Assembly: GCA_029243165.1 (NCBI GenBank)
Contig: JAQWSN010000005.1
Location: 1 to 64,000, forward strand
Reading direction: 5' to 3'
Origin: Flavobacteriaceae bacterium
Lineage (GTDB): Bacteria > Bacteroidota > Bacteroidia > Flavobacteriales > Flavobacteriaceae
Length of the DNA stretch: 64,000 bases
Part shown: positions 27,427 to 39,603 of the stretch, one piece after another
How the letters are laid out: each line of letters begins with the position of its first letter
Position numbering within the stretch: position 1 is the first letter of the stretch
Notes under the pieces: model-generated
Database searches by the model: none
What the model was told of the DNA's origin: nothing
Seen by the model: only the letters and a program-made list of their open reading frames with translations
Translations under genes and position numbers: made by a program

Positions 27427-29200
27427 ACATTCTTTCTGGAACAGTAATCCCCAAAAGTCGAGTGCCACTCTCAATAATCTTTCCGACCTCATTACAAAGA
27501 CTGATGCGAAAAGATTCTAATTCGCTATCATTTCCCCCCAATATTGGAGTATTTTGATAAAAAGAATTGAAAAGTTTTACGAGATCGTAAACATAATTCG
27601 CAACAAGTGCTGGGCTGTATTGTTTAGCAGCCTGCTGAATCGTTTCAGGATACAACAAAATTTGTTTAATGATTTCCTTTTCCTTTGTGGTTATGGCGGT
27701 TAAAGAATAAGCTAAAGAATCTAAAGGTCTGCTCCTCAGAATAGATTGAATTCTCGCGTAAGTGTACTGAATGAAAGGCCCTGTATTTCCTGCAAAATCA
27801 ACTGACTTTCTTGGATCAAAAAGAATGCTTTTTTTAGGATCTACTTTAAGAATAAAGTACTTCAAGGCGCCCAAACCAATAGTTTGATAAAGCTCTTTTT
27901 TATCTTGAGAAGACATTCCCTCTAATTTTCCTAATTCTTCTGATAGTACAGCAGCTGTATTGGTCATCTCCAGCATTAAATCATCTGCATCCACTACAGT
28001 ACCTTCCCTACTTTTCATTTTCCCTTCGGGTAAATCAACCATTCCGTAGCTCAGGTGATGAAGTGATTCTGCCCAAGAAAATCCTAATTTTTTAAGAATT
28101 AAAAACAACACTTTAAAATGATAGTCTTGTTCATTTCCGACAATGTAAACCATACCCTCCATAGTGGGGTTGTCTTTGAATCGCTGCAAAGCTGTACCCA
28201 GGTCTTGTGTCATGTAAACAGCTGTTCCATCGGAACGAAGCAATAGTTTTTCATCCAACCCTTCTTCGGTCAAGTCAACCCAAACCGATCCGTCCTCTTT
28301 TTTAAAGAAAATTGATTGTTCCAACCCTTGATCTATCAAATCTTTACCCAAAAGATAGGTTTTACTTTCGTAGTAATATGAATCAAATGAAACGCCAAGA
28401 TTAGCATAAGTGGTTTCAAAACCTTCATAGACCCAGTTGTTCATTTTCTTCCAAAGTTCAACCACTTCAGTACTACCTGCTTCCCAAGCTCTTAACATTT
28501 GCTGAGCTTCCAAAAAGAGTGGTGCCTGTGTTTTAGCTTCTTCTTCAGTACTACCGTTTGCTATCAAAGTTTCGATCTCTTTTTTATACTCTTGATCAAA
28601 ACGAACGTAATAGTTGCCTACCAATTTATCCCCTTTCAATCCTGTTGATTTTGGAGTTTCGCCTGCACCAAATTTTTTCCAGGCAACCATTGATTTACAA
28701 ATATGAATTCCACGATCGTTAATAATCTGTGTTTTAATAACCTTCTTACCACTCGCTTCTAAAATCTGAGCGACAGCAAATCCCAAAAGGTTGTTTCTGA
28801 TATGCCCTAAGTGTAATGGTTTATTGGTATTAGGGGAAGAGTATTCAATCAAAAAAACAGCTTCTGTTGTTGGATTCACATGTCCATAATCCTCAGTAGA
28901 TGAAATACTTTGTAGGGCATTAATGAAGTAGGTATCTGCAATACTAAGATTCAAGAAACCCTTAACTACGTTAAAATCCGTAATCAAGTCGAAATGATCT
29001 TTTAAATAGTCTCCAATTTGATTTGAAAGTTGAACAGGATTCGTTTTTATGAACTTTAACAACGAAAAGACCACTAAGGTGATATCTCCATCAAACTCTT
29101 TTCTTGTGGCTTGAAAATCGAACTGAGAAACAGTTGTGTTAAAAGTTTTATCTAAATGATTTTTTAAGACTTCTGAAATCTGATCTGCGAGGAGTTGCAT
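27425..29200 (-). CDS. argS: Arginyl-tRNA synthetase
   Basis: A 591-residue class I aminoacyl-tRNA synthetase. It has the N-terminal Add-1 domain (residues 1-100). The HIGH-type motif is HLGH in SSPNTNKPLHLGHIRNNLLG, and the KMSK-equivalent is in PEGKMKSREGTVVD. The C-terminal anticodon-binding helical domain is of DALR type and ends LLGITVPERM. Length is normal. The start at 29200 follows a TATCTTTG element by 13 bp. It converges with proteorhodopsin through the shared terminator. Confidence 0.97.
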   Translation of the reverse strand: MQLLADQISEVLKNHLDKTFNTTVSQFDFQATRKEFDGDITLVVFSLLKFIKTNPVQLSNQIGDYLKDHFDLITDFNVVKGFLNLSIADTYFINALQSISSTEDYGHVNPTTEAVFLIEYSSPNTNKPLHLGHIRNNLLGFAVAQILEASGKKVIKTQIINDRGIHICKSMVAWKKFGAGETPKSTGLKGDKLVGNYYVRFDQEYKKEIETLIANGSTEEEAKTQAPLFLEAQQMLRAWEAGSTEVVELWKKMNNWVYEGFETTYANLGVSFDSYYYESKTYLLGKDLIDQGLEQSIFFKKEDGSVWVDLTEEGLDEKLLLRSDGTAVYMTQDLGTALQRFKDNPTMEGMVYIVGNEQDYHFKVLFLILKKLGFSWAESLHHLSYGMVDLPEGKMKSREGTVVDADDLMLEMTNTAAVLSEELGKLEGMSSQDKKELYQTIGLGALKYFILKVDPKKSILFDPRKSVDFAGNTGPFIQYTYARIQSILRSRPLDSLAYSLTAITTKEKEIIKQILLYPETIQQAAKQYSPALVANYVYDLVKLFNSFYQNTPILGGNDSELESFRISLCNEVGKIIESGTRLLGITVPERM

Positions 29201-29213
29201 AAATTAATTTGGG

Positions 29214-29221
29214 CAAAGATA
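29214..29221 (-). promoter_or_regulatory. Candidate argS -7 promoter element
   Basis: Minus-strand TATCTTTG is a perfect TAnnTTTG match, 13 bp before the argS ATG. The expected TTG about 19 bp further upstream is not clear, so confidence is moderate. Confidence 0.4.
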
Positions 29222-29349
29222 ATTATTGTAAATTAATTCCACCCCTTAAAAGTGGGGCATTAAAAGAGATCGTAAATCACACTTTTGGGTATGGATTTTT
29301 CTGGAACAAATAAAATTTTGTTGGACAAGATACCTTATCTTTACAATAC

Positions 29350-29775
29350 ATGTTGATCAATATTTCTTACAATGATCCTGAGCTAAAACGACGAATTGAA
29401 ACGGCTGTGGGAAAACCTTTCTCCCTTCAAAAGAGATGGAAATTAGGTGGGATTGGTTCCCCAAAATTATTCATGAATAGTTGTTCCATAGACATACATA
29501 ACTTATTGATCTTGGATCAAAATATCAACCAATGCAACATAGAATTACGCCCTATGGGAATCATTGTTCGTTTTCGAAGTCTTTTAGAAACTTATGGACT
29601 TGTTATTCCATTTCATAAACTGAAAATTTACAAAGGAAAAGCGAAAGAATACTCCATCTACATGGATCATTACTTCGTAAAAGTTCTCGCTGATAAAGAG
29701 AGTATCCACCACTACTTTAAAAAAGTTGCAGATCAAAAAATTTTAAACACGCCTCCTTCATTTGAGGATCTTTGA
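29350..29775 (+). CDS. Small conserved-looking cytoplasmic protein, function unknown
   Basis: A 141-residue protein with no signal peptide and no membrane segment. It has well-mixed composition and coding-like codon usage. I do not recognise the family. Visible traits are a basic N-terminal third (PELKRRIETAVGKPFSLQKRWK), a central beta-rich part (IELRPMGIIVRFRSLLETYGLVIPF) and a helical, charged C-terminus with HHYFKKVADQK. It stands alone between argS (divergent) and gltA (convergent), with 10 bp between its stop and that of gltA. Confidence 0.65.
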   Translation: MLINISYNDPELKRRIETAVGKPFSLQKRWKLGGIGSPKLFMNSCSIDIHNLLILDQNINQCNIELRPMGIIVRFRSLLETYGLVIPFHKLKIYKGKAKEYSIYMDHYFVKVLADKESIHHYFKKVADQKILNTPPSFEDL

Positions 29776-29787
29776 TCCAAAGATTTT
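29768..29787. terminator. Possible short bidirectional terminator between the 29350 gene and gltA
   Basis: A perfect 7-bp inverted repeat, ATCTTTG / CAAAGAT (29768-29774 and 29778-29784), closes over a 3-base loop and is followed by TTTT. It overlaps the last codons of both convergent genes. The stem is AT-rich, so termination strength is uncertain. Confidence 0.35.
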
Positions 29788-31051
29788 ATACTTTTCTATC
29801 GTTTTTTCCGGTATAAATTTGACGAGGACGACCAATGGGTTCATTATTCTTTCTCATTTCCAACCACTGTGCAATCCATCCTGGCAATCTTCCTAAAGCA
29901 AACATAACGGTAAACATTTCCGTAGGGATTCCTAAAGCGCGATAGATGATCCCCGAATAAAAGTCTACGTTTGGATACAATTTTCGATCAATAAAATAAG
30001 GGTCTTTGAGTGCTTCCTGTTCCAAATTTTTTGCAATTTGTAAAATAGGATCATTAATACCTAACTCATCGAGTACCTCGTCAGCTGCTTTTTTAATGAT
30101 TCGAGCTCTAGGGTCAAAATTTTTGTAAACACGATGACCGAATCCCATCAAACGGAAAGGATCGTTTTTATCTTTAGCCTTAGCCATGAATTTTTGGGTG
30201 TCTCCACCATCTGCCTGAATCGCTTCTAGCATTTCTATCACGGCTTGATTAGCTCCTCCGTGCAATGGTCCCCAAAGGGCTGAAATACCTGCTGAAACAG
30301 AAGCAAAAAGTCCTGCATGTGAAGAACCTACAATTCGTACTGTCGAGGTTGAACAATTTTGCTCATGATCTGCATGAAGAATCAGTAATTTATTCAAAGC
30401 ACTAACCAAAACATCGCTCGGTTTGAAATCCTGGTGAGGTAATTTGAACATCATATGAGCCAGATTTTCAACATAAGACAAAGCCGTATTAGCATAATTC
30501 AAAGGCAAGCCCTTCCCCTTACGATGAGTCCACGATGCTAGTATGGGAAACTTTGCCATAAGCATGATGATGGCTTGGCGCATATCAGCCTCAGACTCAA
30601 TATCCACTGAGTTTGGATTGAATGCAATCAAACCTGAAGTAAGAGAAGAAAGCACGCCCATGGGATGCGCTGACTTTGGAAAACTTTTTAAAATTGACTT
30701 AAGGTCTTCATCTACTAATGAATCTTTTCTAATTTCATCATTAAATAGCTCCAATTCATCCTTTGAAGGTAATTCCCCAAAAATCAATAAAAATGCAACT
30801 TCAATAAAGCTGGTTTTTTCACACAGTTCTTCAATAGAGTATCCTCTGTAGCGCAGAATCCCTTCTTCACCGTTTAAAAAAGTAATTCCACTTTTACATG
30901 AGCCTGTATTTTTAAATCCTGGGTCAAATGTAATAAGACCAGTTTGAGCTCGTAAGCTTTTGATATCAATCCCCTTTTCGTTTTCAGTACCCTCAACAAT
31001 AGGGAATTCAAAGGTTTTATTTTGATAGGTAAGTTTTACTGAATCACTCAT
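29786..31051 (-). CDS. gltA: Citrate synthase (type II)
   Basis: A 421-residue enzyme that condenses oxaloacetate and acetyl-CoA at the entry of the TCA cycle. It has the bacterial type II N-terminal strand region and the active-site histidines in ADHEQNCSTSTVR, WGPLHGGANQAVIEML and FGHRVYKNFDPRA. The catalytic aspartate region is PNVDFYSGIIYRALGI, and the family ending is GWIAQWLEM. Length is standard. It lies 74 bp behind eno on the same strand. This rplQ-carA-eno-gltA order is one I associate with flavobacteria. Confidence 0.97.
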   Translation of the reverse strand: MSDSVKLTYQNKTFEFPIVEGTENEKGIDIKSLRAQTGLITFDPGFKNTGSCKSGITFLNGEEGILRYRGYSIEELCEKTSFIEVAFLLIFGELPSKDELELFNDEIRKDSLVDEDLKSILKSFPKSAHPMGVLSSLTSGLIAFNPNSVDIESEADMRQAIIMLMAKFPILASWTHRKGKGLPLNYANTALSYVENLAHMMFKLPHQDFKPSDVLVSALNKLLILHADHEQNCSTSTVRIVGSSHAGLFASVSAGISALWGPLHGGANQAVIEMLEAIQADGGDTQKFMAKAKDKNDPFRLMGFGHRVYKNFDPRARIIKKAADEVLDELGINDPILQIAKNLEQEALKDPYFIDRKLYPNVDFYSGIIYRALGIPTEMFTVMFALGRLPGWIAQWLEMRKNNEPIGRPRQIYTGKNDRKV

Positions 31052-31125
31052 ATTAGTTAGTTATTTATTTTGACTTTTTTACGCTACTATTTGATCGGAA
31101 TCGTTAGGTGTTAGAGGAGTTGAAA

Positions 31126-33548
<2,423 letters not shown>

Positions 33549-33571
33549 ATTAATTATTTACAAAATAAACC

Positions 33572-33605
33572 AAAAAAAAGGATAAACTAAAACGTTTATC
33601 CTTTT
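33572..33605 (-). terminator. Terminator at the end of the ribosomal protein operon
   Basis: A perfect inverted repeat GGATAAAC / GTTTATCC (33580-33587 and 33594-33601) has a 6-base loop. On the minus strand it is followed by a run of eight T. It sits between rplQ and carA and should end most transcripts of the long ribosomal operon. Confidence 0.8.
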
Positions 33606-33636
33606 AAATTACTGGGAATGAAGAAGTGAACTCAAT

Positions 33637-34212
33637 TTACTTCTCATCCGTTTCTTTACCTTTTTTAGCATCCTTTTCAGGAGCTTTTGCTTCTGCAGCT
33701 TCATCCGCCTTTTTCTCTTCCTCAGTAGCTGCTACATTTTCTTCCTCAACTACTACTGCTTCTGCAGGAGCATTTGTCGCCTCAGCTGTTGATTTAGATT
33801 TCCCACCACGTCTTCTAGACTTCTTCTTTGTTTTTTCTTCCGTTTTGTACAAATCATTAAAGTCAACCAACTCGATCAAGGCCATATCGGCATTATCCCC
33901 TAAACGGTTTCCTAATTTGATGATTCGTGTGTATCCTCCTGGACGGTCCCCTACTTTTGCGGCAACTTCTCTAAACAATTCTGAAACTGCTACTTTATCC
34001 CTCAGTGAAGAAAAAGCCAAACGTCTGTTATGTGTCGTATCAGATTTTGATTTTGTGATAATGGGCTCAATAAACTGCTTTAATGCTTTCGCCTTTGTTA
34101 CAGTAGTATTGATTCGCTTATGTTCAATCAATGAACAAGCCATATTGGCGAGCATTGACTTTCTATGCGCGGTCTTTCGACCTAAGTGCATTACTTTTTT
34201 TCCGTGTCTCAT
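33637..34212 (-). CDS. rplQ: Ribosomal protein L17 (bL17) with a long charged C-terminal tail
   Basis: A 191-residue L17. Residues 1-120 are the normal ribosomal domain ([40 protein letters not shown]). After about residue 130 comes a low-complexity tail of about 60 residues rich in Lys, Ala and Glu, beginning with the basic stretch [12 protein letters not shown] and continuing acidic. Bacterial L17 is usually about 120-130 residues, though Bacteroidota members commonly carry an extension. Its role is unknown to me. It is the last gene of the operon before the terminator. Confidence 0.96.
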   Translation of the reverse strand: MRHGKKVMHLGRKTAHRKSMLANMACSLIEHKRINTTVTKAKALKQFIEPIITKSKSDTTHNRRLAFSSLRDKVAVSELFREVAAKVGDRPGGYTRIIKLGNRLGDNADMALIELVDFNDLYKTEEKTKKKSRRRGGKSKSTAEATNAPAEAVVVEEENVAATEEEKKADEAAEAKAPEKDAKKGKETDEK

Positions 34213-34234
34213 TTTTCTTAATTAAAAATGTGGA

Positions 34235-35227
34235 TTAATCTTTATCTAACTTGTATTTCGCTAAGTCCATTCCGAACGAAAGGCCTTTGAGAACAACAAG
34301 TTCTTCTAACTCAGTTAATGATTTTTTACCGAAGTTTCTGAACTTCATCAAATCATTTTTGTTGTATGAAACCAAATCTCCAAGTGTATCTACCTCTGCA
34401 GCTTTCAAACAGTTTAATGCACGAACAGAAAGGTCCATATCAACAAGTTTGGTTTTCAATAACTGTCGCATATGTAATGATTCTTCATCATATGTTTCCG
34501 CTTGAGCAATCTCATCAGCTTCTAAGGTGATACGCTCATCTGAGAATAACAAGAAGTGGTGAATTAATGTTTTAGCAGCTTCAGTTAGAGCATCTTTAGG
34601 GTGAATAGAGCCATCTGTAATAACTTCAAAGATTAATTTTTCATAATCTGTTTTTTGCTCTACTCTAAAGTTTTCGATGCTGTATTTTACATTCTTGATC
34701 GGTGTAAAAATAGAATCAATGGCGATCACACCCACTTCAGCGTTGGTCTTTTTGTTTTCCTCTGCAGGAACATACCCACGACCTTTTTCGATTGTGATTT
34801 CCATGTTCATCTGAACATTTTTACCAAGATTACAGATGACCAAATCAGGGTTTAATACTTGGAAACCCGAAATGAATTTTTGGAAATCAGCTGCTTTAAG
34901 CTGCTCCTGTCCTCCAATAGAAAGGGTTACTTTTTCTTCTTCGATTTCATCTATTTGACGTTTAAATCGAATTTGCTTCAAGTTTAAAATGATTTCTGTA
35001 ACATCTTCTACGACTCCAGAGATAGTAGAAAATTCATGTTCTACATTTTCGAGCTTAACAGAAGTAATTGCAAAGCCTTCAAGAGAAGATAATAAAACAC
35101 GTCTCAGTGCGTTTCCTACTGTCAATCCGTATCCAGGTTCTAAAGGACGAAATTCAAATTTGCCTTCGAACTCAGAAGAATCGATCATGATAACTTTATC
35201 CGGTTTTTGAAAATTCAATATTGCCAT
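34235..35227 (-). CDS. rpoA: RNA polymerase alpha subunit
   Basis: A 330-residue alpha subunit. The N-terminal assembly domain ([20 protein letters not shown], with [13 protein letters not shown]) dimerises and recruits beta and beta-prime. The C-terminal domain after about residue 250 ([20 protein letters not shown], then [13 protein letters not shown]) binds DNA and activators. Length is standard. It lies 17 bp behind rpsD and 22 bp before rplQ, the normal alpha-operon order. Confidence 0.98.
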   Translation of the reverse strand: MAILNFQKPDKVIMIDSSEFEGKFEFRPLEPGYGLTVGNALRRVLLSSLEGFAITSVKLENVEHEFSTISGVVEDVTEIILNLKQIRFKRQIDEIEEEKVTLSIGGQEQLKAADFQKFISGFQVLNPDLVICNLGKNVQMNMEITIEKGRGYVPAEENKKTNAEVGVIAIDSIFTPIKNVKYSIENFRVEQKTDYEKLIFEVITDGSIHPKDALTEAAKTLIHHFLLFSDERITLEADEIAQAETYDEESLHMRQLLKTKLVDMDLSVRALNCLKAAEVDTLGDLVSYNKNDLMKFRNFGKKSLTELEELVVLKGLSFGMDLAKYKLDKD

Positions 35228-35244
35228 AATTTGCTTCCGTTTGC

Positions 35245-35850
35245 TTATTTAGAGTATAATTCTACGATTAATTGTTCCTTGATGTTCTCAGGGATTTGGA
35301 GTCGTTCAGGAACACTTACAAAAGTTCCTTGTAGCTGATCTTTGTTCCAGCTTAGCCATTCGTAAGCAGCAGCATCTTTACCGTTTGCTTCGACTATGAT
35401 ATTTAGGGATTTAGATTTTTCTCTAACTCCTACAACATCGCCTACCTTCACTTGGTAAGAAGGAATATTCACAATAGAACCGTTAACGGTAATGTGACGG
35501 TGCGATACAAGTTGACGTGCTCCACTTCGAGAAGGTGAAAGACCAAAACGATACACTACGTTATCGAGTCTAGATTCACACAATTGAAGTAAAACCTCAC
35601 CGGTTACCCCTTTACTTCTACTTGCTTTTTCAAAAATATTACGGAATTGACGCTCTAAAATACCGTAGGTAAATTTTGCTTTCTGCTTTTCCATGAGCTG
35701 GATTGCATATTCCGATTTTTTTCCTCTACGTCTTGCATTTCCATGCTGTCCTGGAGGGTAGTTTCTTTTTTCGAAGGATTTATCTTCTCCGAAGATGGGC
35801 TCGCCAAATTTTCGAGCTATTTTTGTTTTTGGACCAGTATATCTTGCCAT
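35245..35850 (-). CDS. rpsD: Ribosomal protein S4 (uS4)
   Basis: A 201-residue primary 16S rRNA binding protein of the small subunit. It starts [20 protein letters not shown] and contains the S4 RNA-binding domain ([22 protein letters not shown] cut here into two recognisable halves, then [19 protein letters not shown]). The N-terminal zinc-type cysteines found in some S4 proteins are absent. It is preceded by the longest gap inside the ribosomal operon (79 bp), which may be a regulatory leader. Confidence 0.97.
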   Translation of the reverse strand: MARYTGPKTKIARKFGEPIFGEDKSFEKRNYPPGQHGNARRRGKKSEYAIQLMEKQKAKFTYGILERQFRNIFEKASRSKGVTGEVLLQLCESRLDNVVYRFGLSPSRSGARQLVSHRHITVNGSIVNIPSYQVKVGDVVGVREKSKSLNIIVEANGKDAAAYEWLSWNKDQLQGTFVSVPERLQIPENIKEQLIVELYSK

Positions 35851-35929
35851 AATTGGTTTTTTTTGAACAGGGAGCTATGAATTAAGGTCACTTCCTTCGA
35901 TAACGATTGAACTGTTCTTGATATTAATA
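35851..35929 (-). promoter_or_regulatory. Unusually long leader before rpsD, possible S4 autoregulatory site
   Basis: Other gaps in this operon are mostly under 31 bp, but 79 bp separate rpsK from rpsD. The gap contains an inverted repeat GAACAG / CTGTTC (35865-35870 and 35912-35917) enclosing 41 bases, with a small inner AAGG / CCTT pairing. S4 represses its own operon through an mRNA structure in several other bacteria, so a similar role is possible. This is inference from position only. Confidence 0.3.
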
Positions 35930-36313
35930 TTAAACTCTTCTTCGTTTGGGGGGTCTACAACCGTTGTGTGGTAATGGAGTTACATCAATAATTTCCATAA
36001 CTTCAATACCGTTGTTGTGTAATGTTCTAATTGCAGATTCACGACCGTTTCCAGGTCCTTTCACATACACTTTTACTTTGCGTAATCCCGCTTCTTGTGC
36101 TGTTTTAGCGCAATCCTCAGCAGCCGTTTGTGCCGCGTAAGGTGTATTCTTTTTTGAACCTCTAAAACCCATCTTTCCAGCTGAAGACCAAGAAATTACT
36201 TCTCCTTTAGTATTGGTCAGTGAAATGATGATATTATTGAAGGAAGCGGTAACGTGTGCTTGCCCTATTGATTCAACGATTACTTTTCTTTTTTTACCTG
36301 CTGTTTTAGCCAT
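35930..36313 (-). CDS. rpsK: Ribosomal protein S11 (uS11)
   Basis: A 127-residue small-subunit platform protein with the family stretches [52 protein letters not shown] and the basic ending [13 protein letters not shown]. Length is standard. It lies 12 bp behind rpsM. Confidence 0.98.
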   Translation of the reverse strand: MAKTAGKKRKVIVESIGQAHVTASFNNIIISLTNTKGEVISWSSAGKMGFRGSKKNTPYAAQTAAEDCAKTAQEAGLRKVKVYVKGPGNGRESAIRTLHNNGIEVMEIIDVTPLPHNGCRPPKRRRV

Positions 36314-36325
36314 AATTACAAACTA

Positions 36326-36700
36326 TTATTTAGTTGCTTTCTTTTTATTTGCTACCGTTTTACGTTTTCCTTTACGTGTCCGAGAATTGTTTTTAGTTCG
36401 CTGACCACGTAATGGCAATCCAGCTCTGTGGCGGATTCCTCTGTAGCATCCAATATCCATCAAACGTTTGATGTTAAGTTGTACCTCTGAACGCAATTCC
36501 CCTTCTATTTTAAAAGAGCCTACTGCCTCACGAATACGACCTGTTTCATCATCTGTCCAATCAGAAACCTTTTTATTTTCATCTACTTTAGCTGTTTCCA
36601 AAATAGTCTGTGCACGACTTCTACCAATACCGAAAATATAGGTAAGTGCGATAACGCCTCTTTTTTGTTTTGGAATGTCTACTCCTGATATTCTAGCCAT
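36326..36700 (-). CDS. rpsM: Ribosomal protein S13 (uS13)
   Basis: A 124-residue small-subunit head protein. It begins [20 protein letters not shown]. It has the helix-two-turn-helix [11 protein letters not shown], the signature [20 protein letters not shown] and a lysine-rich tail that contacts tRNA. It lies two bases behind rpmJ, with start sequence TTAATTATG and no Shine-Dalgarno. Confidence 0.98.
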   Translation of the reverse strand: MARISGVDIPKQKRGVIALTYIFGIGRSRAQTILETAKVDENKKVSDWTDDETGRIREAVGSFKIEGELRSEVQLNIKRLMDIGCYRGIRHRAGLPLRGQRTKNNSRTRKGKRKTVANKKKATK

Positions 36701-36702
36701 AA

Positions 36703-36819
36703 TTAACCTTGTCTTTGTTTGAATCTAGGATTTTTTTTGTTGATCACGTACAGACGTCCTTTCCGTCTTACGATTTTGCAGTCTGCACTGCGTTTTTTTA
36801 ATGATGCTCTTACTTTCAT
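36703..36819 (-). CDS. rpmJ: Ribosomal protein L36 (bL36)
   Basis: A 38-residue frame on the minus strand reads [17 protein letters not shown], then [21 protein letters not shown], the full L36 sequence. The usual zinc ligand pattern C-x2-C is reduced: only the cysteine of SADCKIV is present where zinc-type L36 has Cys pairs, so this is a zinc-independent or reduced form. It sits between infA (16 bp upstream) and rpsM (2 bp downstream), the conserved position. Confidence 0.96.
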   Translation of the reverse strand: MKVRASLKKRSADCKIVRRKGRLYVINKKNPRFKQRQG

Positions 36820-36835
36820 ACCTATGAATTATTCT

Positions 36836-37051
36836 TTAAAACCTAAATGTGATCCTTGCTTTTGTCAAGTCGTAGGGACTCATTTCTAGTTTGACTTTAT
36901 CTCCTGGCAACAATTTGATGTAATGCAAACGCATTTTTCCCGAAATGTGTGCAGTAACAACATGCCCATTCTCAAGCTCTACACGAAACATTGCATTAGA
37001 CAATGCTTCTATGATGGTACCTTCTTGTTCTATTGCTGCTTGTTTTGCCAT
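36836..37051 (-). CDS. infA: Translation initiation factor IF-1
   Basis: A 71-residue single OB-fold protein. It starts [20 protein letters not shown], continues [20 protein letters not shown] and ends [14 protein letters not shown], the usual family landmarks. It occupies the ribosomal A site during initiation. It is positioned four bases after the secY stop, as in other Bacteroidota spc operons. Confidence 0.98.
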   Translation of the reverse strand: MAKQAAIEQEGTIIEALSNAMFRVELENGHVVTAHISGKMRLHYIKLLPGDKVKLEMSPYDLTKARITFRF

Positions 37052-37055
37052 ATTA

Positions 37056-38408
37056 TTAATTTGTTCCTCTTCTTGTTTTACCTGTTTTCATCAGTCCATC
37101 GTAATGTCTGTTCAATAAATACGAATTCACTTGTTGAATTGTATCAATAGCCACACCTACCATAATAAGGAGTGAGGTCCCTCCGTAAAACAAAGCCCAA
37201 CCCTGTTGGATTCCAATGAGCTTTACTACAATTGCAGGGAAAATTGCAATTCCAGCTAGGAACAAAGAACCCGGGAAGGTAATATGGGACATTACTGTAT
37301 CAAGATATTCTGAGGTTTCATTTCCAGGGCGTATCCCAGGAACGAATCCACCACTTCTTTTAAGGTCGTCGGACATTTTATTTGTTGGAACTGTAATTGC
37401 GGTGTAGAAATAGGTAAAAACAATAATCAACACAGCAAATAAAACATTGTACCAAAGGCCAAAAATGTCAGAAAAGTTTGTCTGCATCCACTGTCCAACG
37501 TCAGAATCACCTAAAGCTCCTCCGATGTATGCTGGAGCAAACATAATGGCTTGCGCAAAAATAATGGGCATAACACCAGAAGCATTTAACTTCAAAGGAA
37601 TGTATTGACGTGAACCGTAAACTGTACGATCAGAAGTTGCTCCCCCTGCTTGCCTTCTTGCGTATTGAACAGGAATTCTTCGTACTGCTAATGTTAACAA
37701 GATCGAAAGCAGTATGATGACAATCCACAAGACTAATTCAATCAGGATGAGCATAAGTCCTCCGTTGTTTTCTGATACTCTTGAAATAAATTCTTGAGTG
37801 AATGAAAGGGGTAGGTTTGCAATGATTCCCACCATAATGAGTAAGGATATTCCATTACCTATTCCTTTATCTGTAATTTTTTCTCCCAACCACATAGCAA
37901 AAATGGTTCCAGTGACAAGAATAATAACCGATGAAATAATAAATAACGGACCTTTTCCAAGTACAAAAGCACTTTCTGGTACACCAAGAGCACTAAGCCC
38001 GTACAAGTAAGCAGGCGCTTGAACCACACAAATAAGGATGGTTAACCAACGTGTAATTTGATTAATTTTCTTTCGGCCACTTTCGCCTTCTTTTTGTAGT
38101 TTTTGAAGGTAAGGTACCGCAATACCCATCAACTGAACTACAATAGATGCAGAGATGTAGGGCATGATACCCAAAGCGAAAACCGAAGCGTTTGCAAAGG
38201 CACCACCTGTAAAAGCATTAAGAATTCCCAAAAGACCTCCTCCATCAGTTCGGCTACTTAGTGCAGCGAGCTGAACGGGATCGATCCCAGGTAAAACAAC
38301 TTGAGCACCAAGTCGATATACCAATAACATCCCTAGGGTCAAGATCACACGATCTCGAAGCTCTTCGATTCTGTAAATGTTATAAAGGGTTTCTAATACT
38401 TTTTTCAT
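37056..38408 (-). CDS. secY: Preprotein translocase subunit SecY
   Basis: A 450-residue ten-helix channel protein of the Sec translocon. Visible features are the N-terminal helix and plug region ([19 protein letters not shown], then [17 protein letters not shown]), the cytoplasmic loop rich in basic residues ([31 protein letters not shown]) and the C-terminal signature [14 protein letters not shown]. It serves both the general export that precedes T9SS secretion and SRP-dependent insertion with Ffh. It lies 11 bp behind rplO. Confidence 0.98.
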   Translation of the reverse strand: MKKVLETLYNIYRIEELRDRVILTLGMLLVYRLGAQVVLPGIDPVQLAALSSRTDGGGLLGILNAFTGGAFANASVFALGIMPYISASIVVQLMGIAVPYLQKLQKEGESGRKKINQITRWLTILICVVQAPAYLYGLSALGVPESAFVLGKGPLFIISSVIILVTGTIFAMWLGEKITDKGIGNGISLLIMVGIIANLPLSFTQEFISRVSENNGGLMLILIELVLWIVIILLSILLTLAVRRIPVQYARRQAGGATSDRTVYGSRQYIPLKLNASGVMPIIFAQAIMFAPAYIGGALGDSDVGQWMQTNFSDIFGLWYNVLFAVLIIVFTYFYTAITVPTNKMSDDLKRSGGFVPGIRPGNETSEYLDTVMSHITFPGSLFLAGIAIFPAIVVKLIGIQQGWALFYGGTSLLIMVGVAIDTIQQVNSYLLNRHYDGLMKTGKTRRGTN

Positions 38409-38419
38409 CGGGGAATTAA

Positions 38420-38872
38420 TTAAACGGTTACAGCTTCTCCACCAGCAGCTTCAATAGCAGCTTTGGCTGTAGCTGAAAACTTATGAGCAGTTACTTTGAT
38501 AGGTCCTTCTATTTTGCCACGACCCAATATCTTGACAAGGTCGTTTTTGTGAGCCAGTCGTAACTCAACAATTTTATCTAGGTCCAGTTCTTTCTTGACT
38601 TTCTTGTCATTTAAAAGTTCTTGGAGAGTATCCAGATTAATCGCTGTGTATTCTTTTCTGTTAATGTTTTTAAAACCAAATTTTGGAACACGTCTTTGCA
38701 AAGGCATTTGACCTCCTTCAAATCCGATTTTTTTGGAATACCCGGAACGTGATTTCGCTCCTTTGTGACCTCTTGCAGCAGTTCCTCCTTTACCGGAAGC
38801 CTGACCTCTTCCAAGGCGCTTTCCAGCAGATTTAGTAGATCCTGATGCAGGTGTTAAATTTTCTAAACTCAT
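38420..38872 (-). CDS. rplO: Ribosomal protein L15 (uL15)
   Basis: A 150-residue large-subunit protein. It has the glycine- and basic-rich N-terminus (KRLGRGQASGKGGTAARGHK, SRSGYSKKIGFEGGQMPLQR) and the C-terminal domain ending AAIEAAGGEAVTV. Length is standard. It lies 10 bp behind rpmD. Confidence 0.97.
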   Translation of the reverse strand: MSLENLTPASGSTKSAGKRLGRGQASGKGGTAARGHKGAKSRSGYSKKIGFEGGQMPLQRRVPKFGFKNINRKEYTAINLDTLQELLNDKKVKKELDLDKIVELRLAHKNDLVKILGRGKIEGPIKVTAHKFSATAKAAIEAAGGEAVTV

Positions 38873-38882
38873 AATGACTTTT

Positions 38883-39062
38883 TTATAACTCGGTTACGGT
38901 AACCAAATGTTTTACTTTTTCAATCATTCCCAAGATACTTGGAGTAGCTTCATGGGTAACTTCTTTCCCAATTCCTCTTAGTCCTAACGAAGCGAGAACC
39001 CGTTTTTGGTTATTGATTCGTTTGATGCTACTTTTTACTTGTTTTACTTTTATCTGTGCCAT
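38883..39062 (-). CDS. rpmD: Ribosomal protein L30 (uL30)
   Basis: A 59-residue frame starts MAQIKVKQVKSSIKRINNQK and ends IEKVKHLVTVTEL, with the family core LASLGLRGIGKEV. This is full-length L30. It fits exactly between rpsE and rplO with 10-bp gaps on each side, as expected in the spc operon. Confidence 0.97.
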   Translation of the reverse strand: MAQIKVKQVKSSIKRINNQKRVLASLGLRGIGKEVTHEATPSILGMIEKVKHLVTVTEL

Positions 39063-39072
39063 GTTCGATTGC

Positions 39073-39597
39073 TTATCCGTTAAAGACTTTATCTAATGAA
39101 ATTCCTCTTTGTTCAGCAACACGCTGTGGGTTACGCAATTGCAAAAGCGCATCGAAAGTTGCCTTCACTACATTGTGTGGGTTAGAAGATCCTTGAGATT
39201 TTGAAAGTACGTTGTGAACTCCTACCGCTTCTAAAACGGCACGAACAGCACCTCCAGCAATAACTCCAGTACCTTCAGACGCAGGCTTTAAAAACACGCG
39301 TGCACCGCCGTACTTTCCTTTTTGCTCATGTGGTAAAGTACCTTTATCAATTGGAATACGAATCAAGTTTTTCTTAGCATCTTCAACAGCCTTGGCAATT
39401 GCTTCAGAAACTTCTTTAGACTTTCCTAAACCTTGACCTACGACACCGTTTTCGTCACCAACAACTACGATGGCTGAAAATCCAAATGCACGTCCACCTT
39501 TGGTTACCTTGGTTACCCGTTGAACTCCAACTAGGCGGTCTTTTAAATCTAGCCCTGCGGGTTTTACTAATTCTACGTTTTTATAATCTTGATACAT
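39073..39597 (-). CDS. rpsE: Ribosomal protein S5 (uS5)
   Basis: A 174-residue small-subunit fidelity protein with the double-stranded-RNA-binding fold. It shows [37 protein letters not shown], then the C-terminal domain [19 protein letters not shown] and [19 protein letters not shown]. The residues linked to spectinomycin resistance appear to be of the normal type. Confidence 0.97.
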   Translation of the reverse strand: MYQDYKNVELVKPAGLDLKDRLVGVQRVTKVTKGGRAFGFSAIVVVGDENGVVGQGLGKSKEVSEAIAKAVEDAKKNLIRIPIDKGTLPHEQKGKYGGARVFLKPASEGTGVIAGGAVRAVLEAVGVHNVLSKSQGSSNPHNVVKATFDALLQLRNPQRVAEQRGISLDKVFNG

Positions 39598-39603
39598 ATC
39601 TTA

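Noticed and set aside
33626-34225. Plus-strand open frame of 199 codons opposite rplQ
   Set aside because: It is Ala/Ser/Phe-rich because of the low-complexity tail of L17 on the other strand. L17 is unambiguous.
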